Shown: one piece after another, positions 43,276 through 51,842 of the stretch
Layout: every line of letters begins with the position of its first letter
How positions within the stretch are numbered: position 1 is the first letter of the stretch
From: Nocardiopsis potens DSM 45234
GTDB lineage: Bacteria > Actinomycetota > Actinomycetes > Streptosporangiales > Streptosporangiaceae
DNA: 64,000 nt
NCBI RefSeq assembly: GCF_000341105.1
Contig: NZ_ANBB01000004.1
Location: forward strand, 1-64,000
Direction: 5' to 3'
Notes under the pieces: model-generated
The model's input: only the letters and a program-made list of their open reading frames with translations
Database searches by the model: none
What the model was told of the DNA's origin: nothing
Position numbers and translations under genes: made by a program

Positions 43276-44637
43276 ATGGCCGACACCCCACAGCCGCCGC
43301 CCGGCGCCGCCCAGGGCGCGCCGCCGGGCGCCGAGGACGAGGAGCGCGCCGGGACGCTGGGACCGCCCCGGTGGCTCTCCCTGGTCTTCCTGCTGCCCGC
43401 CCTGCTCTTCCTGGGCGCCTACATGGTCTATCCGATCCTGTTCTCGGTGTACCGGAGCCTGTGGGACGCGGCGGGGACCCAGTTCGTCTGGTTCGACAAC
43501 TACGCCGAGATGTTCACCAGCCCGGGCACCTTCATCGCGCTGCGCAACAACGCGGTGTGGGTGGTGGTGGCCCCCATCGTGGTCACCGTCGCCGGGCTGA
43601 TATTCGCGGTGCTCACCGAGCGGATCAGGTGGGCCACCGCGTTCAAGCTGGTCGTGTTCATGCCGATGGCCGTCTCCTTCCTGGCCTCCGGCGTGATCTT
43701 CCGGCTCGTCTACGAGCAGGACCCCGAGCGCGGCCTGGCCAACGCGGTGATCACCACCGTGCAGGACACCGTCTCGCCGGCCGGCGCCTACCCGGACGCC
43801 CGGCCGCGCGAGGAGGGCGACCTGCCGGCCCTGCCCGGCGGCGGCTACCGGGCGCCCGGCGAGGTCTCCGCCGGGCAGGGCGTCGCGATCGGCCTGGTCG
43901 GCGTCGCCCCGGACGACCTGCCCGGGGACGCCGCCCCGGCTGCGGAACCCCGGCCGGGCGGGCCGGACGCGATCACCGGGACGGTCTGGCTGGACTTCAC
44001 CCCCGGCGGCGGGGGAGAGGAGGGCGCCGTCGACCCGGAGGAGAAGGGCCTGCCCGGCATGGAGGTGCGGCTGGTCTCCGGCGGGGAGGTCCGGGCGACC
44101 GCCCGCACGGCGCCGGACGGCTCCTTCGCCTTCGAGGACGTCGGCTCCGGCGCCCACACCGTCCAACTCTCCGAGCGGAACTTCACCCCGCCCTACGCCG
44201 GGGTGACCTGGCTGGGGCCGACCCTGGTCACCCCGGCCATCATCGGCGCCTACCTGTGGGTGTGGGCCGGGTTCGCCATGGTGCTCATCGCCGCGGGGCT
44301 GGCCGCCATCCCGCGCGACGCGCTGGAGGCCGCCCGGGTGGACGGCGCCACCGAGTGGCAGGTGTTCCGCCGGGTCACCGTGCCGCTGCTCTCCCCGGTG
44401 CTGATGGTCGTCTTCGTCACCCTGATGATCTACGTGCTGAAGATCTTCGACCTGGTGTTCGTGATCGCCCCCGGGTCGGTGCAGGCCGACGCGAACGTGC
44501 TCGCCCTGGAGATGTGGCGGGTCGCGTTCGGCATCAACGACCAGGGGCTGGGCAGCGCGCTGGCTGTCTTCCTGCTGGTCCTGGTCATCCCCGCGATGGT
44601 CTTCCAGATCCGACGGTTCCGCCGGGAGGGGTCATGA
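43276..44637 (+). CDS. Sugar ABC permease with inserted extracellular SdrD-B-like domain
   Basis: At 453 residues this is about 150 longer than usual MalF/UgpA-type permeases. Helices at about 32-55 and 95-145 are followed by an insertion (about 165-310), then the remaining helices with the EAA motif (AIPRDALEAARVDGATEWQ). Residues 232-300 (ITGTVWLDF; LPGMEVRLVSGG; TARTAPDGSFAFEDVGSG) look like an SdrD-B/Cna-B beta-sandwich. The loop faces outside and could contact the binding protein, sugar or wall. Confidence 0.9.
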   Translation: MADTPQPPPGAAQGAPPGAEDEERAGTLGPPRWLSLVFLLPALLFLGAYMVYPILFSVYRSLWDAAGTQFVWFDNYAEMFTSPGTFIALRNNAVWVVVAPIVVTVAGLIFAVLTERIRWATAFKLVVFMPMAVSFLASGVIFRLVYEQDPERGLANAVITTVQDTVSPAGAYPDARPREEGDLPALPGGGYRAPGEVSAGQGVAIGLVGVAPDDLPGDAAPAAEPRPGGPDAITGTVWLDFTPGGGGEEGAVDPEEKGLPGMEVRLVSGGEVRATARTAPDGSFAFEDVGSGAHTVQLSERNFTPPYAGVTWLGPTLVTPAIIGAYLWVWAGFAMVLIAAGLAAIPRDALEAARVDGATEWQVFRRVTVPLLSPVLMVVFVTLMIYVLKIFDLVFVIAPGSVQADANVLALEMWRVAFGINDQGLGSALAVFLLVLVIPAMVFQIRRFRREGS

Positions 44638-45563
44638 GCGACGACGCCGCGACGACGGAGGCGCCGCCCGCCGCGGGCGGCGGGCCGGAGCCGGGGGCGG
44701 AGGGGGCGCCGCGCAGGACCGTGGCGGCCCGGCTGACCGGTGCGCTGGGCTCGGGCCTGGCGCAGCTGCTGCTGGTGCTGATCGCGCTGTTCTGGCTGGT
44801 GCCCACGCTGGGCCTGTTCGTGTCCAGCCTGCGCACCCCGGCCGACAACGCCTCCTCCGGCTGGTGGACGGCGCTGCTGGAGCCGGCCCAGCTGACCCTG
44901 GAGAACTACGCCCGGCTGCTGGACAACGCGGTCTTCACCGGATCGTTCCTGAACACGATCCTGATCACGGTGCCCTCCACGCTGCTCATCGTGGTCATCG
45001 CCGCGCTGGCCGCCTACGCCTTCGCCTGGCTGGAGTTCCCCGGCCGGGACTGGCTGTTCCTCGGCGTGGTCGCGCTGCTGGTGGTCCCGCTGCAGGTGGC
45101 GCTGGTGCCGATCGCGCAGCTCTACGGCGGGCTGGGCATCTACGGCTCGATCGCCGGGGTGGTGCTGTTCCACGTCGGCTTCGGCCTGCCGTTCGCGATC
45201 TTCCTGCTGCGCAACTTCTTCGCCGCCATCCCGCGCGACCTGCTGGAGGCGGCCCGGATGGACGGCGGCAAGGAGTTCACCATCTTCCGCCGGGTCATCC
45301 TGCCGCTGGGCGGCCCGGCGATCGCCTCGCTCACCATCTTCCAGTTCCTGTGGGTCTGGAACGACCTGCTGGTCGCGCTGGTCTTCGCCGACGCCGCCAA
45401 CCAGCCGATGACCAAGGCGCTGCAGGCGGAGATGCGCCAGTTCGGGGCGAACATCGACATCATCTCCTCCGGGGCGTTCATCTCGATGCTGGTGCCGCTG
45501 GTGGTCTTCTTCGCCTTCCAGCGCTACTTCGTCCAGGGCGTCATGGCGGGCGCGGTGAAGTAG
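44634..45563 (+). CDS. Sugar ABC permease, MalG/UgpE type
   Basis: The 309-residue protein has six transmembrane helices and the EAA motif AIPRDLLEAARMDGGKEFT. The first 35 residues are Pro/Gly-rich. The ATG overlaps the stop of the first permease (ATGA), so the pair is coupled. With the ATPase and binding protein it completes a carbohydrate importer. Confidence 0.95.
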   Translation: MSDDAATTEAPPAAGGGPEPGAEGAPRRTVAARLTGALGSGLAQLLLVLIALFWLVPTLGLFVSSLRTPADNASSGWWTALLEPAQLTLENYARLLDNAVFTGSFLNTILITVPSTLLIVVIAALAAYAFAWLEFPGRDWLFLGVVALLVVPLQVALVPIAQLYGGLGIYGSIAGVVLFHVGFGLPFAIFLLRNFFAAIPRDLLEAARMDGGKEFTIFRRVILPLGGPAIASLTIFQFLWVWNDLLVALVFADAANQPMTKALQAEMRQFGANIDIISSGAFISMLVPLVVFFAFQRYFVQGVMAGAVK

Positions 45564-45577
45564 CCGCGCCGGGGTAC

Positions 45578-45620
45578 GGCGCCGCGGGCCCTCCTGCGCG
45601 GAGGGAGGGCGCGCGGCGCC
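45578..45620. terminator. Terminator between convergent ABC operon and ATPase gene
   Basis: GGCGCCGCG (45578-45586) pairs with 45612-45620 and an inner GCCCTCC/GGAGGG segment extends the stem. Confidence 0.65.
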
Positions 45621-45676
45621 GCCTTCGCGCCCCGCCCCGGGAACGGCCGGGCCCCGGGGAGCCGGGGAGCGGCGGG

Positions 45677-46918
45677 TCAGGCGTCGGCCGGGCGGCCGAT
45701 GGCCAGGCCGCTCTCCTTGTCGAAGAAGTGCAGCTGGGTGACGTCCACGGCGAGCGTGATCGACTTGCCGGGGGAGACCTCGCTGCGCGGGTTGACCCGG
45801 GCGGTGAACACCGAGCGGTCGCCGGAGAGCGGCAGCGAGGCGGCCCCCTCGTCGTCCTCCCCGTCGCCGGCCGCGTCGGCGGCCAGCGCCGCGGCGTCCT
45901 CGTGCTGCACCGGCGGGGCGTCCACCCCGAAGATGACGTTGATCTCGGTGCCCAGCTCCTCGGTGACGTCCGCGGTGACCTGGATCGTCGCGGAGTCGTG
46001 CGCGGCCAGCGCGGCGTCGTCGAAGTCGGAGGGGCGGATGCCGAGGATGAGCGAGCGGCCGAAGTAGTCGCGCAGCCCCTCGCGGGAGTCGAGCACCTCG
46101 GCGGGGACCGGCAGCTTGTGCGAGGCGAAGGAGAGCACCCCGGCGTCGCCGTCGCGCTGCAGCTCGGCGCCGACGAAGTTCATCGCGGGGGAACCGATGA
46201 AGCCGGCCACGAACAGGTTCACCGGGTTGCGGAACAGGTTCTTGGGCGTGTCCACCTGCTGCAGCCGGCCGTCGCGCAGCACCGCGACCCGGTCGCCCAG
46301 GGTCATCGCCTCGACCTGGTCGTGGGTGACGTAGACGGTGGTGACACCGAGACGCTCGTGCAGCTGGTTGAGCGAGGCGCGCATCTGCACCCGGAGCTTG
46401 GCGTCCAGGTTGGACAGCGGCTCGTCCATCAGGAACGCCTGCGGCTCGCGGACGATGGCCCGGCCCATGGCGACCCGCTGCCGCTGGCCGCCGGAGAGCG
46501 CGGCCGGCTTGCGCTTGAGGTAGGTCTCCAGGCCGAGCATGGCGGCGGCCTCGGCGACCCGGCGCTGGATCTCCGGCTTGGCGATCTTGCGCAGCTTCAG
46601 GCCGAAGGCCAGGTTCTGCTCGACCGTCATGTGCGGGTAGAGCGCGTAGTTCTGGAACACCATGGCGATGTCGCGGTCCTTCGGCGGCCGGTCGTTGACC
46701 ACCTCGTCGCCGATCCGCAGCTCGCCGGCGCTGATCTCCTCCAGGCCCGCGATCATCCGCAGCGCGGTGGACTTGCCGCAGCCGGAGGGGCCGACCAGCA
46801 CCATGAACTCGCCGTCGGCGATCTCCAGGTCGAGGCCGTCGACGGCCTTCACGCCGGTGGACCCCTTGCCGCCGCCGGGGTAGACCTTGTCGACGCCGCT
46901 GAGGGCGATCTTCGCCAT
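45677..46918 (-). CDS. msiK: Multiple-sugar ABC ATPase, MsiK/UgpC family
   Basis: The 413-residue protein has Walker [10 protein letters not shown], signature [12 protein letters not shown], Walker [12 protein letters not shown] and a TOBE domain. It stands alone, as MsiK does in Streptomyces, where one ATPase serves many sugar importers. An acidic stretch ([16 protein letters not shown]) interrupts the TOBE part. The upstream region holds repeated CGATC-type boxes. The MsiK label is by analogy with gene context. Confidence 0.85.
   Translation of the reverse strand: MAKIALSGVDKVYPGGGKGSTGVKAVDGLDLEIADGEFMVLVGPSGCGKSTALRMIAGLEEISAGELRIGDEVVNDRPPKDRDIAMVFQNYALYPHMTVEQNLAFGLKLRKIAKPEIQRRVAEAAAMLGLETYLKRKPAALSGGQRQRVAMGRAIVREPQAFLMDEPLSNLDAKLRVQMRASLNQLHERLGVTTVYVTHDQVEAMTLGDRVAVLRDGRLQQVDTPKNLFRNPVNLFVAGFIGSPAMNFVGAELQRDGDAGVLSFASHKLPVPAEVLDSREGLRDYFGRSLILGIRPSDFDDAALAAHDSATIQVTADVTEELGTEINVIFGVDAPPVQHEDAAALAADAAGDGEDDEGAASLPLSGDRSVFTARVNPRSEVSPGKSITLAVDVTQLHFFDKESGLAIGRPADA
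46377..46498 (-). repeat. 122-bp exact inverted repeat, copy 2 (within msiK)
   Basis: Reverse complement of 41020-41141 without a mismatch, although the flanking codons differ between the paralogues. Confidence 0.9.
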
Positions 46919-46943
46919 GGGACCAGCTCCCGTGTCCGTACCT

Positions 46944-47015
46944 GATCGATCGCCGATCGATCTTGAGCGTTGTGTCGATCACATCGAACAGCATCGGACG
47001 CGATCTGTCGATGCT
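46944..47015 (-). promoter_or_regulatory. Cluster of CGATC palindromes upstream of msiK
   Basis: GATCGATC occurs twice (46944-46951, 46955-46962), three bases apart, and AGCATCG/CGATGCT form a second inverted repeat (46990-46996, 47009-47015). All are within 100 bases of the msiK start, suggesting an operator region. Confidence 0.4.
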
Positions 47016-47101
47016 CCGCCCGGTTTCGATCCGGTTTCGGTCACGCGGGCGGTTCCGGGCGGAGCCGGCGACCGCCTCGTTCACCTCTGGTTTCCATCCC
47101 G

Positions 47102-47120
47102 TTCCACGAGTGGCGTGGAA
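47102..47120. promoter_or_regulatory. Inverted repeat TTCCACG-N5-CGTGGAA
   Basis: A perfect 7-5-7 repeat in the 638-bp gap between msiK and lnt, about 15 bases before a TAGCCT box. It is a likely dimeric-regulator site, but the gene it serves is unclear. Confidence 0.4.
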
Positions 47121-47420
47121 TCGGTGGGTGCTGTTAGCCTGTCGGCGGTTATCCGATTCCAGGGCGCCGTGTGCGCCCGCCGGCGCATGCCGGGCCCGAT
47201 CGGCCCGGTTCCGTGCCGGGCCGGTGCGGCCGGGTCCGACACGGGCGCCGGGGGTTGCAGCGGACACTCGGGAGTCTGGGTAATCTAGCGAACCAGTCCA
47301 GCACTGGACGGACCGGTTGAGCGGTCCGGGACTTGCCCCGCCGGCCGCCGCGCCACGCACCAGGTGCGGCCGGGGGCCGGGTAAGGACCGGGGTGCCGCG
47401 ACCGGGCGGGGGGTTGGACC

Positions 47421-47512
47421 CGGAAAAGGCCCGAACATCCAGTAGACAACGGTCTCCGCGCTCGCCGCCGACGAGACGGATCCGGTCCGAAGGGTGCTTC
47501 GGGCCTTTTCCG
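47421..47512 (+). ncRNA. Candidate structured leader RNA upstream of lnt
   Basis: Fifteen-base perfect arms (47421-47435 and 47498-47512) enclose 62 bases that hold an inner GTCTC/GAGAC stem. The outer stem ends in a CCTTTTCC run. It begins about 135 bases after a TAATCT box (47281) and ends 44 bases before the lnt start. It could be an attenuator or a separate small RNA. It matches no class I recognise. Confidence 0.35.
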
Positions 47513-47556
47513 CGTCCCCCCATACCGCCCCGCTCGGCGCGGGGCGGTGACAAACG

Positions 47557-49188
47557 GTGGAAAGCGAGTCGAACGTGGTAGCCCAGGGCGCCCTTCCCGA
47601 CACCGGCGACGCCGGAGAGGAACCGACCGCCTCCACCCCCCGGAGCCGCTTCCGCCTGCCCGGCCGGTCCGCTCTGCCGAGCGCCGCCGCGGCGGTCGGC
47701 TCCGGGCTGGCCCAGCTCCTCGCGCTCCCGCCGTACGGCCTGTGGTGGCTCGGCCCGATCGGCGTGGCCCTGCTCGGCTGGGCGCTGTACGGGGTGCGCC
47801 CCCGCCGCGCCGCCTGGCTCGGCCTGCTCTCCGGCGCGGTGCTGATGGTCCCGCTGCTCCGCTGGCAGGACGTGTTCGGCGCCGACGTGTGGCTGGCCAT
47901 CGCCGCCGCGGAGACCGTCTACTTCGTCCCGATGGCGATGGGCCTCTCCCTGCTCTACCGGTTCCGCTGGTGGCCGCTGTGGACCGCGGCCGTCTGGATC
48001 CTGCAGGAGGCCGTGCGGGCCCGCTTCCCGCTCGGCGGCTTCCCCTGGGGCAAGCTCGCCTTCGCCCAGCCGGACACGCCGCTCGGCGGCTACGCCGCCT
48101 GGGGCTCCTCCGCGCTGGCCTCCTTCGCCGTGGCGCTGACCGGCACCCTGCTGCTGGCCGCGGTCCTCAAGGCCGCCCCCGCGCCGCGCAGCGGCCGCGC
48201 CCTGGGCGCCGCCGCGGGCCTGCTGGCCGGCGCGGTCGCGGTGACCGCCGTCGGCGCCGCGGCCCCCCGGATCGGCGCGCCGGCCACCGACCACACCGCC
48301 ACCGTCGCGATGATCCAGGGCGACGTGCCCAACGCCGGCGAGATGGACATCCTCGGCGAGCGGATGCAGGTGCTGCGCAACCACACCGAGGCGGTGCACG
48401 AACTGGCCGCGGAGGTGCGGGCCGGCGAGGCCGAGCGGCCCGACCTGGTGGTGCTGCCGGAGAACGCCAGCGACATCGACGCCTACACCGACCCCGAGGC
48501 CGCCGAGCTGATCACCGCCGCCGCCCGGGACATCGGCGCCCCGCTGCTCTTCGGCATCACCCGCTACAGCGAGGACGGCTCCCGGCGGGAGATCCGCAGC
48601 GTGGTCTGGGACCCCGAGACCGGCCCCGGCGAGCACTACACCAAGCGCTTCCTGGTGCCCTTCGGCGAATACGTCCCCTACCGGGACTTCTTCACCCGGT
48701 TCGTCTCCCGGCTGGAGCAGGTCGGCAGCGACGCGGTGCCCGGCACCGAGCCCGGCGCCCTGGAGCTCAACGGCACCACGGTGGGCGCCGCGATCTGCTT
48801 CGACGTCGCCTTCGACGCCCCGGTCCGCGAATCGGTGCAGGCCGGCGGCGAGATCATCGTGGTCCCCACCAACAACGCCAACTACAACTTCACCGGCCAG
48901 TCCGACCAGCAGCTGGCCATCACCCGGCTGCGCGCGATCGAGCACGGCCGCCCCGCGGTGGTCGCCTCCACCAGCGGGGTCAGCGCCTTCGTCGACGAGC
49001 GCGGCGAGGTGGTCTACCGCTCCCCGGAGGCCGAGCGGGACTGGCACGTCGCCGAGCTGCCGGCGAAGACGGGCTTCACCCCGGCCACCCGGCTCGGCCC
49101 GGTGCCCGAGGCGCTGCTGTGCGCCGCCGCCCTGGGCGCCCTGGGCGCGGCCCTGGTCTCCGCCCGCCGGGCCCGCCGCGCCGGGTGA
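47557..49188 (+). CDS. lnt: Apolipoprotein N-acyltransferase
   Basis: Lnt (543 residues) adds the third acyl chain to lipoproteins. An N-terminal membrane part (about 40-235) precedes the nitrilase-like domain with the catalytic triad Glu302 (VLPENASD), Lys363 (TKRFLVPFGEYVP) and Cys414 (AAICFDVAF). A final helix lies at about 515-535. GTG 47557 gives a 40-residue cytoplasmic N-terminus; GTG 47575 is possible. Likely clients in this window are the FKBP and sugar-binding lipoproteins. Confidence 0.93.
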   Translation: MESESNVVAQGALPDTGDAGEEPTASTPRSRFRLPGRSALPSAAAAVGSGLAQLLALPPYGLWWLGPIGVALLGWALYGVRPRRAAWLGLLSGAVLMVPLLRWQDVFGADVWLAIAAAETVYFVPMAMGLSLLYRFRWWPLWTAAVWILQEAVRARFPLGGFPWGKLAFAQPDTPLGGYAAWGSSALASFAVALTGTLLLAAVLKAAPAPRSGRALGAAAGLLAGAVAVTAVGAAAPRIGAPATDHTATVAMIQGDVPNAGEMDILGERMQVLRNHTEAVHELAAEVRAGEAERPDLVVLPENASDIDAYTDPEAAELITAAARDIGAPLLFGITRYSEDGSRREIRSVVWDPETGPGEHYTKRFLVPFGEYVPYRDFFTRFVSRLEQVGSDAVPGTEPGALELNGTTVGAAICFDVAFDAPVRESVQAGGEIIVVPTNNANYNFTGQSDQQLAITRLRAIEHGRPAVVASTSGVSAFVDERGEVVYRSPEAERDWHVAELPAKTGFTPATRLGPVPEALLCAAALGALGAALVSARRARRAG

Positions 49189-49299
49189 GGGGCCGAGCGC
49201 GAAGGTGAGAACCGGGTGAGGACCGGCCCGCCCGGGAACGCCGCGCGCCCGCGGCGCGTTCAACACGGTGGGAAGCGGAATCGTTCGAGGATGGTGCCC

Positions 49300-49812
49300 A
49301 TGCCGCTGCTGATCGTCCTGGCGCTGCTGGCGCTGCCGTTCGCCGAGATCGCGCTGATGATCGCGGTCGGCTCCTGGATCGGGGCGCCGTGGACCATCGC
49401 CCTGCTCTTCCTGCTCTCGGCCGCCGGTGTGCTGGTGCTGCGCCGCGCCGGGACCAAGGCGTTCCGCGAGGCCGACGCCGCGATGCGCACCGGCACCCCG
49501 CCCGAGGGCGGCCTGCTGGGCACCCTGATGCTGATGGTCGGCGGCATCCTGCTGGCGATCCCGGGCTTCCTCACCGCCGCGGTCGGCGCCGTCCTCGCGC
49601 TGCCCTTCACCCGGCCGCTGCTGCGCTGGGCGTTCGCCTCCTGGGCCGAGCGGCGGATCAAGAAGATGGGCGTCACCGTGCACGGCGCCTTCCCGGACGG
49701 CTCCGGCGTCCCCGGCCAGTGGAGCGGGCCCGAGCGCGAGGCCCCCGGCCGCGGCAAGGTCATCCAGGGCCGCTTCACCGACTCCCCCGAGGAGCCCGGC
49801 GCCCCCGCCTGA
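49300..49812 (+). CDS. fxsA: FxsA family membrane protein
   Basis: The 170-residue protein has FxsA landmarks: LPFAEIALMIAVGSWIGAPW and TLMLMVGGILLAIPGFLTAA, with four hydrophobic segments (about 2-150) and a polar tail. E. coli FxsA limits phage F exclusion; the actinobacterial role is unknown. ATG 49300 is chosen because GAGG lies about nine bases upstream; ATG 49291 is too close to it. Confidence 0.88.
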   Translation: MPLLIVLALLALPFAEIALMIAVGSWIGAPWTIALLFLLSAAGVLVLRRAGTKAFREADAAMRTGTPPEGGLLGTLMLMVGGILLAIPGFLTAAVGAVLALPFTRPLLRWAFASWAERRIKKMGVTVHGAFPDGSGVPGQWSGPEREAPGRGKVIQGRFTDSPEEPGAPA

Positions 49813-49828
49813 CCCCGCCCCGCTCTCC

Positions 49829-49893
49829 CGACGAGCGCGGCGCCGCGGGCCCTGCCGGAGCACTCCGGCGGGGCCTCGGCGCCGCGCTCGTCG
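49829..49893 (+). terminator. Large hairpin after fxsA
   Basis: CGACGAGCGCGGCGCC at 49829 pairs with the mirror ending at 49893, and inner segments pair further, giving a stem of about 30 bp. Confidence 0.7.
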
Positions 49894-49981
49894 CCTCGGG
49901 GCCTGTGCTTCCCCGGCCCGGAGCGGCTGTGTGCTCGGTCCCTTCCGGTGCGCCGGGGTCGTTTCCACCCGTGACTCAGGG

Positions 49982-49987
49982 GACAAT
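49982..49987 (+). promoter_or_regulatory. -10 box of a likely leaderless promoter (HAD hydrolase)
   Basis: GACAAT is followed by six bases and the GTG at 49994, without a ribosome binding site. Confidence 0.4.
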
Positions 49988-49993
49988 CGAGAC

Positions 49994-50809
49994 GTGAGCA
50001 ATGAATCGGGCTGGAACTTCCTGATGGACATGGACGGGGTCCTGGTGCGCGAGGAGCACCTGGTCCCGGGGGCCGACGCGTTCGTCGCCGAGCTGCGCGA
50101 CAACGGGATCGGCTTCATGGTGCTGACCAACAACTCGATCTACACCCCGCGCGACCTCCAGGCGCGCCTCAAGCGGACCGGGCTGGAGATCCCCGAGGGC
50201 TCCATCTGGACCTCGGCGCTGGCCACCGCCCGGTTCCTGGACGAGCAGCGCCCCGGCGGGTCGGCCTACGTCGTCGGCGAGTCCGGGCTGACCACGGCGC
50301 TGCACAACATCGGCTACGTGCTGACCGACCGCGACCCCGACTACGTGGTGCTCGGCGAGACCCGCACCTACAGCTTCGAGGCGATCACCCGGGCCATCCG
50401 CCTGGTGGAGAACGGGGCCCGGTTCATCGCCACCAACCCCGACGAGAAGGGGCCGAGCCGCGAGGGCTCGCTCCCGGCCACCGGCGCCGTCGCCGCGCTG
50501 ATCGAGCGGGTCACCGGCCGCGCCCCCTACTACGTCGGCAAGCCCAACCCGCTGATGATGCGCTCGGCCCTGCGCACCCTGGGCGCCCACTCCGAGAGCA
50601 CCCTGATGATCGGCGACCGGATGGACACCGACGTCCGCTCGGGCCTGGAGGCCGGGCTGCAGACCATCCTGGTGCTCTCCGGCATCTCCGACCGGAACAC
50701 CGCCGACCTCTTCCCCTACCGCCCCACCAAGGTCCTGGACTCCGTCGCCGACCTGGTCGGCACCACCCACGACCCGTTCGGCTCCATCGCCGCGGCGGAG
50801 AACGCCTAG
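49994..50809 (+). CDS. HAD-IIA family phosphatase, NagD-like
   Basis: The 271-residue protein has HAD motif 1 LMDMDGVLV (nucleophile Asp and general acid Asp), motif 2 FMVLTNNSIY, motif 3 YVGKPNPLMM and motif 4 LMIGDRMDTDVRSGLEAG. The IIA cap lies between motifs 2 and 3. Relatives dephosphorylate small sugar or nucleotide phosphates. Its substrate here is unknown. Confidence 0.92.
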   Translation: MSNESGWNFLMDMDGVLVREEHLVPGADAFVAELRDNGIGFMVLTNNSIYTPRDLQARLKRTGLEIPEGSIWTSALATARFLDEQRPGGSAYVVGESGLTTALHNIGYVLTDRDPDYVVLGETRTYSFEAITRAIRLVENGARFIATNPDEKGPSREGSLPATGAVAALIERVTGRAPYYVGKPNPLMMRSALRTLGAHSESTLMIGDRMDTDVRSGLEAGLQTILVLSGISDRNTADLFPYRPTKVLDSVADLVGTTHDPFGSIAAAENA

Positions 50810-50900
50810 CGCGCCGCAGGGGACCGGGACCCGCCCGGGGGCCCTCCCCGGAAACGGGCGCGCCGCCCCGGGGCGGCCCTGACGGGCCCCGGGACGGCTT

Positions 50901-50931
50901 CGGGCGGCGGCCCCGGCAGGGCCGCCGCCCG
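50901..50931. terminator. Terminator between convergent HAD and rbpA genes
   Basis: Exact 11-bp arms (50901-50911 and 50921-50931) with a nine-base loop. Confidence 0.65.
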
Positions 50932-50985
50932 ATATCGACCACCGCTCCCCGCGAGCGCGGGGCGCCTGGAACCGCCTCCCCCGGG

Positions 50986-51369
50986 TCAGGCGCTCTTGCG
51001 CTGGGCCGCGATGGCCTCCATGTGCTCCTGCTCCTCCCTGCGCCGGTCGCGCAGGAGCTGGAGGCGCTCGGCGAGGACCTCCTCCAGCTCTTCCATGCTC
51101 CGCCGCTCCAGCAGCATGTCCCAGTGGGTGCGGGCGGGCTTGGCCTTCTTCTCCTGGGGCTCCTGGCCGTTGACCATCAGGGCGTTGTCGCCGCAGAAGC
51201 GGCATTCCCAGTTGGGCGGAGTCTCGGCCTCGGTCGCGAAGGTGACGGAGAAGCGATGACCCCGAGGGCAGTCGTAGGTGACCTCCTGGCGCGGGGCCAG
51301 GTCGGTGTTGCGGTCGTTCTCGTAGCTCGTCGCCCCGAGCCGGGTACCGCGAAGTGCTCGCTCGGCCAT
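50986..51369 (-). CDS. rbpA: RNA polymerase-binding protein RbpA
   Basis: RbpA (127 residues) binds RNA polymerase and group 1 sigma factors and stabilises the open complex. MAERALRGTRLGATSYENDR is the conserved start. Zinc ligands C34, H38, C56 and C59 are all present, with the same numbering as in Streptomyces coelicolor. The C-terminal sigma-interaction domain has ARTHWDMLLERRSMEELEE. ATG 51369 has GGAGG ten bases upstream. A SigR-type promoter lies before it. Confidence 0.96.
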   Translation of the reverse strand: MAERALRGTRLGATSYENDRNTDLAPRQEVTYDCPRGHRFSVTFATEAETPPNWECRFCGDNALMVNGQEPQEKKAKPARTHWDMLLERRSMEELEEVLAERLQLLRDRRREEQEHMEAIAAQRKSA

Positions 51370-51411
51370 CGTCTGCATGCCTCCAGGCGCTCTAGCGGTC
51401 TTCGTGGATGT

Positions 51412-51437
51412 AACGTGCCGGTCCGTGTCAAGATTCC
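51412..51437 (-). promoter_or_regulatory. SigR-type (disulfide-stress) promoter of rbpA
   Basis: On the minus strand GGAAT (51437-51433), exactly 18 bases, then GTT (51414-51412) fits the SigR/SigH consensus GGAAT-N18-GTT. rbpA is a known SigR target in Streptomyces. The start codon is about 43 bases downstream. Confidence 0.7.
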
Positions 51438-51676
51438 CCGGGCGACGGTGATCCAACCGTGCGATAATGGCCTGTCGCTCGGGCCCCGGGCCGCACCGTG
51501 CGCGTCCTCCTCGGGGGCCGCCCCTGGTCGCGTCGGCTCACGCCAAGGCCGTACGCGCGGTGGTCATGACCCCCGGATCGGGTGCAACGCCCCCCGCCGC
51601 CGCCGGATTCCCGGACCGGCGGCCTTTCCCGCCTTTCTCCGCCGCCGGTTCACTCCGGCACCACCCGCCCCAGGGC

Positions 51677-51738
51677 GGCGATCCTGGTGTCGCGGGGGCG
51701 TCAGGGCGCCCTGATGCCCCCGCAACGCCAGGATCGCC
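51677..51738. repeat. 62-bp REP-like palindrome
   Basis: Two 31-base arms (51677-51707, 51708-51738) match except at three positions and meet at TCAGGGCGCCCTGA. Each arm contains GATCCTGG then GCGGGGGC, resembling the ends of the island at 32733-34302. It lies in the 473-bp gap between rbpA and the antiporter, which otherwise shows only the rbpA promoter. Confidence 0.75.
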
Positions 51739-51842
51739 GGGGGAGGGGCGGGCGCGGGGCGCGTGTCGCAGCCGCCGGGCGGCGGCCGCCCTGCATAGGG
51801 TGCCGCCGACGGGGAGGCGGCACGGGGGCTTGAGGGGGCGCC

